A stretch of DNA of 64,000 nucleotides from assembly GCF_019203985.1 (NCBI RefSeq), contig NZ_JAGSPD010000011.1, positions 1 to 64,000 on the forward strand, written 5' to 3'. Below the pieces are notes generated by a model, which had not been told where the DNA came from, did no database searches, and worked only from the letters and a program-made list of their open reading frames with translations. The stretch is from Winogradskyella luteola (GTDB lineage: Bacteria; Bacteroidota; Bacteroidia; Flavobacteriales; Flavobacteriaceae). A program made the position numbers and the translations under genes. Below, in pieces: positions 1 to 7,460 of this stretch (positions within the stretch are counted from its first letter, which is position 1; each line of letters begins with the position of its first letter).

Positions 1-111
1 TCCGCCAAAAGAACTTTGTCCGGTATTGAAATGGTGCATATGATTAAGAAAGACCAATTGATTTCTAATAGAAAATCTATGTTTAAATCATTCTATGCTT
101 TAGCTGGCTAG
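1..111 (+). CDS. IS6-like transposase, C-terminal end (cut by window edge)
   Basis: Reading from base 1 gives 36 residues and a TAG stop. The peptide contains KRTLSGIEMVHMIKK, which resembles the C-terminal end of DDE transposases of the IS6/IS240/IS26 group, where an R-T-x-x-G-x-E-x-x-H-M-I-x-K run follows the last catalytic Glu. The catalytic DDE residues lie outside the window, so I cannot say whether the gene is intact. No terminal inverted repeat was recognised between the stop and position 165. The family assignment is from memory of the motif. Confidence 0.6.
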   Translation, partial: SAKRTLSGIEMVHMIKKDQLISNRKSMFKSFYALAG

Positions 112-165
112 AACATTATTTAACAACTATATTAGATTTAAATTTATTAGATGCGATAGATACAA

Positions 166-336
166 TTATTTAAACTTCCTGTAGATTTTATAGACTTGAA
201 CTAAAGCTAATATGGCAACTATAATTGCAAGATAGCCGATGATGTCGCCCGTTCTATCTGTATCGATTACTCTCGAAATAATGATTAAAACCATAGCCAA
301 GAAAGTAAATAAAGGACTTAACATTTCTTTTTTCAT
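166..336 (-). CDS. small two-helix membrane protein
   Basis: This is a 56-residue protein starting MKKEMLSPLF, with two hydrophobic segments (about residues 6-20 and 27-47) separated by a charged DTDRTGD loop, and a basic C-terminus (YKIYRKFK). A longer in-frame start at 366 would overlap trpS by 26 bases. The ATG at 336 sits 4 bases after the trpS stop, so it is the likelier start and implies translational coupling in a trpS operon. No family was recognised. A small inner-membrane protein is inferred from hydropathy only. Confidence 0.55.
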   Translation of the reverse strand: MKKEMLSPLFTFLAMVLIIISRVIDTDRTGDIIGYLAIIVAILALVQVYKIYRKFK

Positions 337-340
337 AACC

Positions 341-1312
341 TTAATACCCAACTTTTTCCCTAACACGCTTCAATACATCATCAGCCACTAATTTTGCCTT
401 AGTGGCTCCTTTAGACAAAGCAGTATCCACTTCGTTAAGGTTGCCCATATAATAATTATAGCGTTCTCTAGGTTTAGCAAAACGTTCTAAAATCAGTTCA
501 TACAAAGCTTGCTTGGCATGGCCATAACCATAGTTACCTCTTTCGTAATTGGCTTTCATTTCTATTACTTGCTCATCAGAACCAAGTATATTATAAAGCG
601 CAAAGCAGTTACAGGTTTTCCAGTCTTTGGGATCTTCTAGTGGTGTGCTATCGGTTTGTATAGACATTATCTGCTTTCGCAATTTCTTTTCTGGTAAAAA
701 TATATTAATAATATTACCTTTACTTTTGCTCATCTTGGCACCATCGGTTCCAGGAATCAACATAGTATCTTTTTGGATATCTGCTTTTGGCAATACAAAA
801 GTTTCGCCACCCATTTTAGCATGAAAACGCGATGCAACGTCACGGGTCATTTCTATATGTTGTTCTTGGTCTTTACCGACCGGAATGATTTCTGAATCAT
901 ACAATAAAATATCTGCGGCCATAAGCATTGGATAGGTAAACAAACCACCATTAACATCATCTAATCGATCTGCTTTATCCTTAAAACTATGTGCTAATTC
1001 TAATCGTTTAAAAGGAAAGAAACAATTTAAATACCAAGCGAGCTCAGTAACCTGAGGTACGTCACTTTGCCTGTAAAATACAGTACTATCGATATCTAGC
1101 CCAAAGGCCAACCAAGTTGCAGCAGTAGAGTAAGTATTATTGCGTAAGGTTTCAGCATCCTTAATTTGCGTTAATGAGTGTAGGTCTGCAATGAATAAAT
1201 AAGAATCATTAGCTTCATCTTTTGCTTTTTTTATTGCTGGTAAAATTGCACCTAAAATGTTACCTAGATGTGGTGTTCCTGTACTTTGTATGCCTGTTAG
1301 TATTCTTGCCAT
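341..1312 (-). CDS. trpS: tryptophan--tRNA ligase
   Basis: This cytoplasmic class I aminoacyl-tRNA synthetase charges tRNA-Trp with tryptophan using ATP. From the ATG at 1312 it is 322 residues, normal for TrpS. The HIGH-type motif is PHLGN (residues 14-18) and the second signature is KMSKS (193-197). A longer frame starting at 1342 adds ten residues ahead of the conserved MARILTGIQ start and is unlikely. A TATCTTTG promoter element lies at 1372-1379. The small membrane gene at 166-336 follows after 4 bases. Confidence 0.96.
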   Translation of the reverse strand: MARILTGIQSTGTPHLGNILGAILPAIKKAKDEANDSYLFIADLHSLTQIKDAETLRNNTYSTAATWLAFGLDIDSTVFYRQSDVPQVTELAWYLNCFFPFKRLELAHSFKDKADRLDDVNGGLFTYPMLMAADILLYDSEIIPVGKDQEQHIEMTRDVASRFHAKMGGETFVLPKADIQKDTMLIPGTDGAKMSKSKGNIINIFLPEKKLRKQIMSIQTDSTPLEDPKDWKTCNCFALYNILGSDEQVIEMKANYERGNYGYGHAKQALYELILERFAKPRERYNYYMGNLNEVDTALSKGATKAKLVADDVLKRVREKVGY

Positions 1313-1371
1313 GCCAACTTCCCAAAAAAATGGGAATCTCATTAAATTAAACTTAATTCTAAAATCGAAAA

Positions 1372-1379
1372 CAAAGATA
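1372..1379 (-). promoter_or_regulatory. promoter -7 element for trpS
   Basis: On the minus strand this reads TATCTTTG, a perfect match to the Bacteroidota -7 consensus TAnnTTTG, about 60 bases before the trpS ATG. No clear TTG -33 element lies at the usual distance. Confidence 0.5.
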
Positions 1380-1403
1380 ATTTTTTTAACAGAACTATTT
1401 CCC

Positions 1404-1411
1404 TAGTTTTG
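1404..1411 (+). promoter_or_regulatory. promoter -7 element for the acyltransferase gene
   Basis: This reads TAGTTTTG, matching TAnnTTTG, and ends only 5 bases before the ATG at 1417. If used, transcription would start at or next to the start codon, giving a leaderless or near-leaderless mRNA. It is back to back with the trpS element at 1372-1379. Confidence 0.4.
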
Positions 1412-1416
1412 GGCTG

Positions 1417-2145
1417 ATGAAGTTTTTTAAATACTCTTTTTGGCTTTTGTATCGCATTTGGTTCTACATTTTGGTAGCCTTACCAATTATTGTTTTGTTT
1501 CCAATACTCTCAATCTCTATTTCTAGAGAACAATGGTATCCTTTTTTTTTTAAGTTAGCACGTTTTTGGGCGAAGTTTATTTTAGTGGGTATGGGTTTCA
1601 ATTATAAAATTACTAGAGAAGAAACCCCTCACCCTAAGAAGAGTTATATGTTTGTTGCCAACCATACTTCTATGACAGATATTATGCTTATGCTCGTTTC
1701 TGTAAAAAATCCTTTTGTATTTGTTGGCAAACAGGAATTGGCAAAAATTCCATTGTTTGGATTCTTCTACAAACGTACATGTATTTTAGTGGACAGAAGT
1801 AGCGCAAGGAGTAGACAAGCTGTTTTTTTGAGAGCACAAAGGCGATTAAGACAAGGCTTAAGTATTTGTATTTTTCCCGAAGGTGGAGTGCCAGAGGAAC
1901 ATATCTTGCTCGATGCATTTAAGGACGGAGCGTTTCGTTTAGCCATTAATCATCAGATTCCGGTTGTGCCTATTACATTTTACGATAATAAAAAGCGATT
2001 TTCATATACGTTTTTTAGCGGAAGTCCAGGAAAGATGCGTGCTAAAATCCATAAATTTTTTAAAACAGAGGGACTAACAATTGAAAGCACCAAAGCCCTT
2101 AATGAAAAGGTAAGAACCGTAATTTGTGACGCATTAAATAGTTAA
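1417..2145 (+). CDS. 1-acyl-sn-glycerol-3-phosphate acyltransferase (PlsC/LPLAT family)
   Basis: This 242-residue membrane-associated acyltransferase probably converts lysophosphatidic acid to phosphatidic acid in phospholipid synthesis. An N-terminal hydrophobic segment (about residues 8-32) precedes the catalytic NHTSMTD box (82-88, NHx4D) and the FPEGG box (153-157). It is transcribed divergently from trpS and closed by a strong terminator at 2152-2184. A second LPLAT paralogue lies at 56087-56821, so the exact acyl acceptor of each is not settled by sequence. It could instead acylate another lysolipid. Confidence 0.88.
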   Translation: MKFFKYSFWLLYRIWFYILVALPIIVLFPILSISISREQWYPFFFKLARFWAKFILVGMGFNYKITREETPHPKKSYMFVANHTSMTDIMLMLVSVKNPFVFVGKQELAKIPLFGFFYKRTCILVDRSSARSRQAVFLRAQRRLRQGLSICIFPEGGVPEEHILLDAFKDGAFRLAINHQIPVVPITFYDNKKRFSYTFFSGSPGKMRAKIHKFFKTEGLTIESTKALNEKVRTVICDALNS

Positions 2146-2151
2146 GGCATT

Positions 2152-2184
2152 AAAAAAGCTACCCTAACCACGAGTAGCTTTTTT
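2152..2184 (+). terminator. intrinsic terminator after the acyltransferase gene
   Basis: An 11-bp stem, AAAAAAGCTAC with GTAGCTTTTTT, closes an 11-base loop just 6 bases after the stop codon and ends in a T-rich run. Confidence 0.85.
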
Positions 2185-2270
2185 ATTATTGCTGTCACCA
2201 TTGCTTTATAGTTTTCCTGTTCTGTGACATTTAGATTTGCAATAACTTAACAACCTAATTTAAATTTAAC

Positions 2271-3857
2271 CTAAAACTTAAAACTTAATCCTGTATATAC
2301 TCCAATAAAGAAAGGCCTAAAATCACCAGACGTATTATTGAATGTATTTATTTGGTACTTGAACTGTGGTTCAAGATTAATATTCCATTGTTTTGACAAC
2401 TTGTAATCTAGTCCCAATCCGAAATTGGCACTAAAACTTGTTGAATTGATATTGCTGGCTTCACCGATTAAAGTTGAAGTTCCGTCAATATCAACGTATA
2501 TTTCATTCTGACTTAAGAAAAACGTACTAAAACCACCAATAACGTTGAGACCAAATTTTCTGTCAACCAAACGATATTCCAACTCTAAAGGCACTTCTAT
2601 AAAACTGAAACGTTGATCGAGATCACCTGCAATTTTAGTATTAAAAAGCTCTGGTGAAGAGTTTCGGTTAAACACATTTGCACTCATTAATGTTACATCT
2701 CCCGACCCGTTTTTTGCACTGATATTTCCCACTTGAGTTTGTTGAGTACCTCGCGATGCAAACTCACCATCTGTAAAAGCTAATACATCTGAAGTGGTTT
2801 GGTTGAGATTAACCCTATTAATACCAGCACGCACCTTTAATTTACTTGAAATAGCATAGGCACCAGAAATACCATAGCTCATATTTACATCGCTGCTCTT
2901 AGAGTTTTCATTAAACTGTCTATGTATTGAAGATCCTTGGCCCAAAGAACTAAAATAAACAGGTGCAACATTAGGTGCAATGCTCCACCTGCTCTGCTCA
3001 TCTTCTTTTTCTTTTTCATCAATGTCTTCGTTTTCTTGAGCCGCAACGGCATCTTTAATAGATTGTTTTTTTGGATCTTCTAATAAGGTATCATCTTTTT
3101 TATCGCTATCATTAATAGTATCGGTATCTGCACTTTCTATACTAGAAGCATCAGTATCTTTTGTGGTGTTATCGGTAACTGCGGTTTTATTATTTCCTAT
3201 AGTTTCCTTTATTACTGATTTTATTTCATCCTCATTAGTGAGCGCTGTCTTTTTGTTGTTCTCTGAGTCTTTAATATCAGTGTTTTCTGCTACCTTAGCT
3301 ACTTTAGTGCTATTGCTCCCACTAATAATAACTGAAGGTTTGTGTTTTTGAGAACGTATTTTCTCTTCTTTTTCACTAGGATTTTCAGCAACCGCATTAG
3401 GGTTTGAGTGAATAGGAGATGTTAATCTGCTAGAAGTGTTTTTGTTCTGAGGATTGTTACCGTCATTACGATTGGGTTCCTCATTTTTATCTGATTCTAC
3501 AAGTTCAATCTTCTCAAAATCGTCATCATTACTTGGCTTATCTTCCTTATTATGATTTGAAGGAATATTTCCATTGCTGTCGTTTTTATTGTCTTTAGAG
3601 GTGTCTTCAGTGTCAACAATAACAGGGGTTTCGGTAGATTTAGTTTCAGAATTAAATACAGATACACCCACTGTAAGCAATAGGGCAATCACTGCGGCAA
3701 CACCACCAACTTGCCACCAAAGAGCAACGACTCTGCGTTTTTTCTTTTTCTTAGGTAGACTTTCGCTTATACGATTCCAAACCGCACCATCTGGTACTGC
3801 TTCAAAATCTTTAAACTTTTCCTGAAAAAGCCTATCTATGTTCTTCTTCTCTTTCAT
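2271..3857 (-). CDS. membrane-anchored anti-sigma-like protein with C-terminal outer-membrane barrel domain
   Basis: This 528-residue protein has a cytoplasmic N-terminus (MKEKKNIDRLFQEKF, residues 1-40), one membrane helix (about 43-67), a long low-complexity Asp/Asn/Lys/Ser/Thr-rich linker (about 72-290), and a C-terminal region (290-528) with alternating beta-strand pattern ending in a Phe (GLSFKF), like porin-family barrels. The gene starts 3 bases after the ECF sigma gene stops. By analogy with similar Bacteroidota pairs it may bind or signal to that sigma factor. This is inference; no anti-sigma zinc motif is visible. Confidence 0.7.
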   Translation of the reverse strand: MKEKKNIDRLFQEKFKDFEAVPDGAVWNRISESLPKKKKKRRVVALWWQVGGVAAVIALLLTVGVSVFNSETKSTETPVIVDTEDTSKDNKNDSNGNIPSNHNKEDKPSNDDDFEKIELVESDKNEEPNRNDGNNPQNKNTSSRLTSPIHSNPNAVAENPSEKEEKIRSQKHKPSVIISGSNSTKVAKVAENTDIKDSENNKKTALTNEDEIKSVIKETIGNNKTAVTDNTTKDTDASSIESADTDTINDSDKKDDTLLEDPKKQSIKDAVAAQENEDIDEKEKEDEQSRWSIAPNVAPVYFSSLGQGSSIHRQFNENSKSSDVNMSYGISGAYAISSKLKVRAGINRVNLNQTTSDVLAFTDGEFASRGTQQTQVGNISAKNGSGDVTLMSANVFNRNSSPELFNTKIAGDLDQRFSFIEVPLELEYRLVDRKFGLNVIGGFSTFFLSQNEIYVDIDGTSTLIGEASNINSTSFSANFGLGLDYKLSKQWNINLEPQFKYQINTFNNTSGDFRPFFIGVYTGLSFKF

Positions 3858-3860
3858 TAT

Positions 3861-4406
3861 TTATAATGATCGCGAATTTTTATTCGCTCTGTAATCTTCT
3901 ATTTTATCTTTTAAAATCAATCGCGCTCTAGCAAGATTTGATTTTGAGGTTCCGGTTGAAACATTAATCAATTCACTTATCTCCACATGCGAATAACCAT
4001 CTAATACATACAAATTGAATACCAATCTATACCTGTCTGGCAATTCTTGAACGATTTTCAGTAAAAAGTCAATACTTATATCTTTATCGTTTATGTTTAC
4101 CGAAACATCTTCTATATTCTCTTCGTTTACAATATCGTAAACACCAACATCTTCCCTGTAGCGCTGCAATGATGTATTAATTGCAATCCGTTTTAACCAA
4201 CCTTCAAAAGAACCTTTACTATTATACTGATTTATTTTACTAAATATCGTTATAAATGCATCATGCAGGTTATCCTCTGCCTCAGCATAGTTTCTAGAAT
4301 ACTTAAGACAAAGCGAAAATAATTTACTGGCATATTGCTTGTATAATTGGCTTTGAGCTTCAGCATCTTGTTTAATACAATTTTTTATGAGTCTGTCTAA
4401 ACTCAC
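3861..4406 (-). CDS. ECF-type RNA polymerase sigma factor
   Basis: This 181-residue sigma-70 family protein has region 2 (about residues 12-80, with YAEAEDNLHDAFITIF) and region 4 (about 122-172, with GYSHVEISELINVSTGTSKSNLARAR split by its helix-turn-helix) and no regions 1 or 3, as in ECF factors. The start codon is GTG at 4406; no in-frame ATG lies nearby. It sits between a lipoprotein gene (28-base gap) and a membrane barrel protein (3-base gap). An ECF-like promoter at 4910-4939 upstream of the lipoprotein suggests that the sigma factor may transcribe its own operon. Confidence 0.93.
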   Translation of the reverse strand: MSLDRLIKNCIKQDAEAQSQLYKQYASKLFSLCLKYSRNYAEAEDNLHDAFITIFSKINQYNSKGSFEGWLKRIAINTSLQRYREDVGVYDIVNEENIEDVSVNINDKDISIDFLLKIVQELPDRYRLVFNLYVLDGYSHVEISELINVSTGTSKSNLARARLILKDKIEDYRANKNSRSL

Positions 4407-4434
4407 ATTGTTATTGGAATTAATTAATAATTAC

Positions 4435-4881
4435 TTAATTTTTTGGATCAACACTTTGTCTACCCATAGACACTGGTACTTCAACAATATGGTATTGATC
4501 TACACCCGCAGTGTTTCCACCTTGATAAAACTGAAATACATATGTTTCTGTGCTTGTTACTGTAAAATCAAAACCTACACTAACAACTTGGGGTTCACCA
4601 GGGCAAGGATCACCTCCGGCATCGTACACCGTGTTAACAACAGCTACAGTTCTCGTTTGTTCGTCAATGTCATAAGCAAAACTATTAAACTCATAACATA
4701 AGTTAGGTTGTGTATAATTTACATTTATCGTGTAGGTTTCACCATGTATAAATTCCTCGGGAACTTCTACGCTTTCAATAGGCATAAATTGAAAAGAGAA
4801 ATCAGGTCCAGACCCTTCATCAACAGAGCAGGAGGTGAAAATCATGAATAACACAATAAAAACTAAAGTGCACTTTTTCAT
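4435..4881 (-). CDS. secreted lipoprotein of unknown function, first gene of the sigma operon
   Basis: This 148-residue protein has a signal peptide ending in a lipobox (IFTSCSVD, Cys18) and Asp/Glu/Gly residues just after it, which in Bacteroidota often accompany outer-membrane lipoproteins. The mature part looks beta-rich (VEVPEEF, TYTINVNYTQ, TYVFQFYQGG) with one pair of further cysteines. No family was recognised. It precedes the ECF sigma gene by 28 bases and probably shares its transcript; its promoter at 4910-4939 resembles an ECF promoter. Confidence 0.75.
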   Translation of the reverse strand: MKKCTLVFIVLFMIFTSCSVDEGSGPDFSFQFMPIESVEVPEEFIHGETYTINVNYTQPNLCYEFNSFAYDIDEQTRTVAVVNTVYDAGGDPCPGEPQVVSVGFDFTVTSTETYVFQFYQGGNTAGVDQYHIVEVPVSMGRQSVDPKN

Positions 4882-4909
4882 TGTAATATATTATAACTAA
4901 TTCTATTTA

Positions 4910-4939
4910 TAGATGTAGAAAGTGTAAAAAGGTTGCGTC
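4910..4939 (-). promoter_or_regulatory. ECF-type promoter upstream of the lipoprotein-sigma operon
   Basis: On the minus strand a GCAACC box is followed by 17 bases and then TCTA, ending about 28 bases before the lipoprotein ATG. The 30-base block matches 6058-6087 (opposite strand) at 28 of 30 positions and resembles 57949-57974. ECF promoters typically have an AAC-containing -35 box and a short -10 box. That this sigma factor uses it is inferred from location. Confidence 0.55.
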
Positions 4940-4940
4940 G

Positions 4941-4972
4941 AAAAATAAAAAAATCCTGATTTTTTTTCAGGA
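4941..4972 (-). terminator. recA intrinsic terminator
   Basis: On the minus strand TCCTGA and TCAGGA form a 6-bp stem around an A-rich loop, followed by a run of seven T. It lies 17 bases after the recA stop. Confidence 0.75.
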
Positions 4973-4989
4973 CTTTTTATTTCACGTTG

Positions 4990-5991
4990 TTAGTTGTCAT
5001 TTATTAATGCTCTAACTTTTTCTTCTAATTCATCCATTAAGTCAGGATTATCCTTAATTAGAGTTTTTACGGCATCACGTCCCTGACCAAGCTTTGTATC
5101 TCCATAACTAAACCAAGAACCGCTCTTTTTTATGATATCACGCTCAACGGCTAAATCTAAGACTTCACCAACTTTACTGACTCCTTTACCATACATAATA
5201 TCAAATTCTGCCAACTTAAATGGTGGCGCAACTTTATTCTTAACCACTTTAACCCTCGTTTTGTTGCCCATTACGTTTCCGTCTGTACTTTTAATTTGAG
5301 TAGAACGACGAATATCTAAACGTACAGAAGCATAAAATTTTAGGGCATTACCACCTGTAGTAGTTTCGGGATTACCAAACATTACACCAATTTTTTCGCG
5401 CAATTGGTTGATAAAAATTACGGTACAATGTGTTTTGCTGATGGAGGCTGTTAGCTTTCTTAAGGCTTGTGACATTAAACGTGCATGTAAGCCCATTTTA
5501 GAATCTCCCATTTCGCCTTCTATTTCGCTTTTTGGAGTCAAGGCTGCTACGGAGTCAATAACAACAATGTCAATAGCACCAGAGCGAATTAAATTATCGG
5601 TAATTTCTAGGGCTTGTTCACCATTGTCTGGCTGTGATATAATTAAATTATCGATATCTACACCTAAGTTTTCAGCATAAAAACGATCAAAGGCATGTTC
5701 TGCATCAATAAAAGCTGCAATTCCGCCAGCTTTTTGTGCTTCTGCAATAGCATGAAGCGTTAAAGTTGTTTTACCCGAAGATTCCGGCCCATATATTTCT
5801 ATAACGCGACCTCTTGGGTAACCACCAACACCCAAAGCAATGTCCAAACCTAAAGAACCAGACGAAATTGCATCTACATCTTCAATGGCCTGATCACTCA
5901 TTTTCATTACCGTTCCTTTGCCGTAAGCTTTATCTAACTTATCTAGCGTTAACTTTAACGCTTTTAATTTTGCATCTTTTTCACTACTCAT
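4990..5991 (-). CDS. recA: DNA recombinase RecA
   Basis: RecA is the ATP-dependent strand-exchange protein of homologous recombination and co-protease for LexA-type repressors. It is 333 residues from the ATG at 5991 and contains Walker A GPESSGKT (68-75), the DNA-binding loop region around [18 protein letters not shown] and [13 protein letters not shown], and [10 protein letters not shown] longer frame starting at 6033 is rejected because the canonical promoter at 6022-6051 would overlap it, and known RecA proteins begin near [12 protein letters not shown]. No LexA/SOS box was recognised in the promoter. Confidence 0.98.
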   Translation of the reverse strand: MSSEKDAKLKALKLTLDKLDKAYGKGTVMKMSDQAIEDVDAISSGSLGLDIALGVGGYPRGRVIEIYGPESSGKTTLTLHAIAEAQKAGGIAAFIDAEHAFDRFYAENLGVDIDNLIISQPDNGEQALEITDNLIRSGAIDIVVIDSVAALTPKSEIEGEMGDSKMGLHARLMSQALRKLTASISKTHCTVIFINQLREKIGVMFGNPETTTGGNALKFYASVRLDIRRSTQIKSTDGNVMGNKTRVKVVKNKVAPPFKLAEFDIMYGKGVSKVGEVLDLAVERDIIKKSGSWFSYGDTKLGQGRDAVKTLIKDNPDLMDELEEKVRALINDN

Positions 5992-6021
5992 TTCTTCTGT
6001 TTTCTTAATTAAAATTGATAT

Positions 6022-6051
6022 CAAAAATACCACTTATTTTATTTTTTTCAA
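6022..6051 (-). promoter_or_regulatory. recA promoter
   Basis: On the minus strand TTG, 19 bases, then TATTTTTG. This is a full match to the Bacteroidota housekeeping promoter (TTG-N17-20-TAnnTTTG) and places transcription start near 6015, so recA translation must begin at 5991. Confidence 0.8.
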
Positions 6052-6057
6052 TTTTAT

Positions 6058-6087
6058 GACGCAACCATTTTACACTTTTTACATCTA
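6058..6087 (+). promoter_or_regulatory. ECF-type promoter in front of a candidate small RNA
   Basis: The block reads GACGCAACC, 17 bases after AACC, then TCTA. It is 28/30 identical to the promoter-like block of the sigma operon at 4910-4939 but points right. There is no substantial reading frame between it and the terminator at 6263-6297. Confidence 0.5.
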
Positions 6088-6093
6088 CTAAAT

Positions 6094-6297
6094 GAAAAAG
6101 GAAAAAATTGCTATGAAAAAGGCTTGATAAAATATTCTTTTAAAGAAGAACTTCTCAAGTTAGCGAAAAACTAAAGGTGTTTTACTGTTGTTTTAAGCAG
6201 TAGCTGATATATCTCAGTTAAATGACCTTTTTCAATAAGTTTTAAGTTAATTGGTTGGTTAGAAAAGCACTTTGATAAATTCAAAGTGCTTTTTTTA
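6094..6297 (+). ncRNA. candidate small RNA, about 200 nt
   Basis: This span runs from the predicted start of the ECF-type promoter to a strong intrinsic terminator. It contains only tiny frames (for example an 11-codon frame at 6091) but several possible hairpins (ACTG/CAGT near 6184-6201, CTGA/TCAG near 6203-6222, and the terminator). trhO has its own promoter after the terminator. The ends are estimates. The alternative is an attenuated leader or a degraded gene. Confidence 0.4.
6263..6297 (+). terminator. strong intrinsic terminator without an obvious upstream gene
   Basis: A perfect 13-bp stem (AAAAGCACTTTGA with TCAAAGTGCTTTT) with a 5-base loop is followed by further T residues. The only upstream gene, recA, runs the other way, which is the main reason to suspect a small transcript here. 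Confidence 0.85.
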
Positions 6298-6317
6298 TGC
6301 TAATCCAATAAAATAAA

Positions 6318-6325
6318 TACCTTTG
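6318..6325 (+). promoter_or_regulatory. trhO promoter -7 element
   Basis: TACCTTTG, a perfect TAnnTTTG match 64 bases before the trhO ATG. A small hairpin, ACCTT-GGGG-AAGGT, follows in the leader near 6339-6352. Confidence 0.6.
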
Positions 6326-6389
6326 CACACACACCGAAACCTTGGGGAAGGTGTATATTAAAATCTTTAACCTTAAAAATTAGTATAGC

Positions 6390-7454
6390 ATGCAACTGTA
6401 CAATAACTTAAGCGCTAAAGAAAGAGCAGAACTCATTGAAAAAGCAGGCAAAGACCGCTTAACGATCTCTTTCTACAAATATGCCAAAATAGGCAATACC
6501 GAAATTTTTAGAAACCATATGTACCTGGCTTGGAACGCGCTTGATGTCCTAGGTAGAATCTATGTCGCTCACGAAGGTATAAATGCACAATTATCTATAC
6601 CAGCTGATAACTTTACAACGTTTAAAAATCACTTAGACACTATTACGTTTTTAGAAAATGTAAGATTAAATATTGCCATAGAGCACGATAATTTTGCTTT
6701 TCTGAAATTAAAAGTGAAGGTGCGACATAAAATCGTTGCAGATGGTCTTAATGATGACACTTTTGATGTTACAAACAAAGGTATTCATGTTAACGCAGAG
6801 AAATTCAATGAACTGATAGAAGACCCAAATGCGGTTTTGGTAGATATGCGTAATCATTACGAAAGTGAAATAGGCCATTTTAAAAATGCCATTACACCAA
6901 ATGTAGATACCTTTAGGGAATCCCTAGACTTAATTGAAGAGGATTTAAGAGCGCATAAAGACGATAAGAAGCTTGTAATGTATTGTACTGGCGGTATCCG
7001 TTGCGAAAAAGCTAGTGCTTATTACAGGCACAAAGGGTTCAAGAATGTGTATCAGTTAGAAGGAGGTATTATAAATTATGCTAGACAAGTTGATGCTGAG
7101 GGTTTAGAAAATAAGTTTATAGGAAAAAACTTTGTATTTGACCAAAGACGATCAGAACGTATAAGTAATGATGTTATAGCTAATTGTCATCAATGTGGAA
7201 AACCAGCCGATTTACACACTAATTGTGTTAATGAGGCTTGTCATTTATTGTTTATTCAGTGTGAAGAATGTAAAGAAAAAATGGACAACTGTTGTTCTAC
7301 ACAGTGCCAAGAAATCATTAAATTGCCATACGAAGAACAAAAAGCCTTGAGAAAGGGACAAGGCAATAGCAATGATATATTTAAAAAAGGAAGAGCAGAT
7401 CACTTGCCTTATAAAAAAGACTTAAGAAATATATTTGAGAGCTTAAAAAAATAA
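6390..7454 (+). CDS. trhO: tRNA uridine(34) hydroxylase (rhodanese family)
   Basis: The protein belongs to the TrhO/YceA family, which hydroxylates uridine 34 of certain tRNAs using molecular oxygen. It is 354 residues: an N-terminal acylphosphatase-like domain (about 20-120), a rhodanese domain (about 130-240) with the catalytic loop CTGGIRC (Cys199), and a C-terminal Cys-rich zinc-binding-like region (CHQCGK, CVNEACH, CEECK, CCSTQC at about 267-310). The next gene starts 6 bases after its stop. Confidence 0.93.
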   Translation: MQLYNNLSAKERAELIEKAGKDRLTISFYKYAKIGNTEIFRNHMYLAWNALDVLGRIYVAHEGINAQLSIPADNFTTFKNHLDTITFLENVRLNIAIEHDNFAFLKLKVKVRHKIVADGLNDDTFDVTNKGIHVNAEKFNELIEDPNAVLVDMRNHYESEIGHFKNAITPNVDTFRESLDLIEEDLRAHKDDKKLVMYCTGGIRCEKASAYYRHKGFKNVYQLEGGIINYARQVDAEGLENKFIGKNFVFDQRRSERISNDVIANCHQCGKPADLHTNCVNEACHLLFIQCEECKEKMDNCCSTQCQEIIKLPYEEQKALRKGQGNSNDIFKKGRADHLPYKKDLRNIFESLKK

Positions 7455-7460
7455 AACAGT

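Noticed and set aside
4910..6087. The inverted repeats around recA as ends of a mobile element carrying recA
   Set aside because: The two blocks have promoter structure and the recA operon elements (promoter, terminator) lie inside in normal order; recA is core genome.
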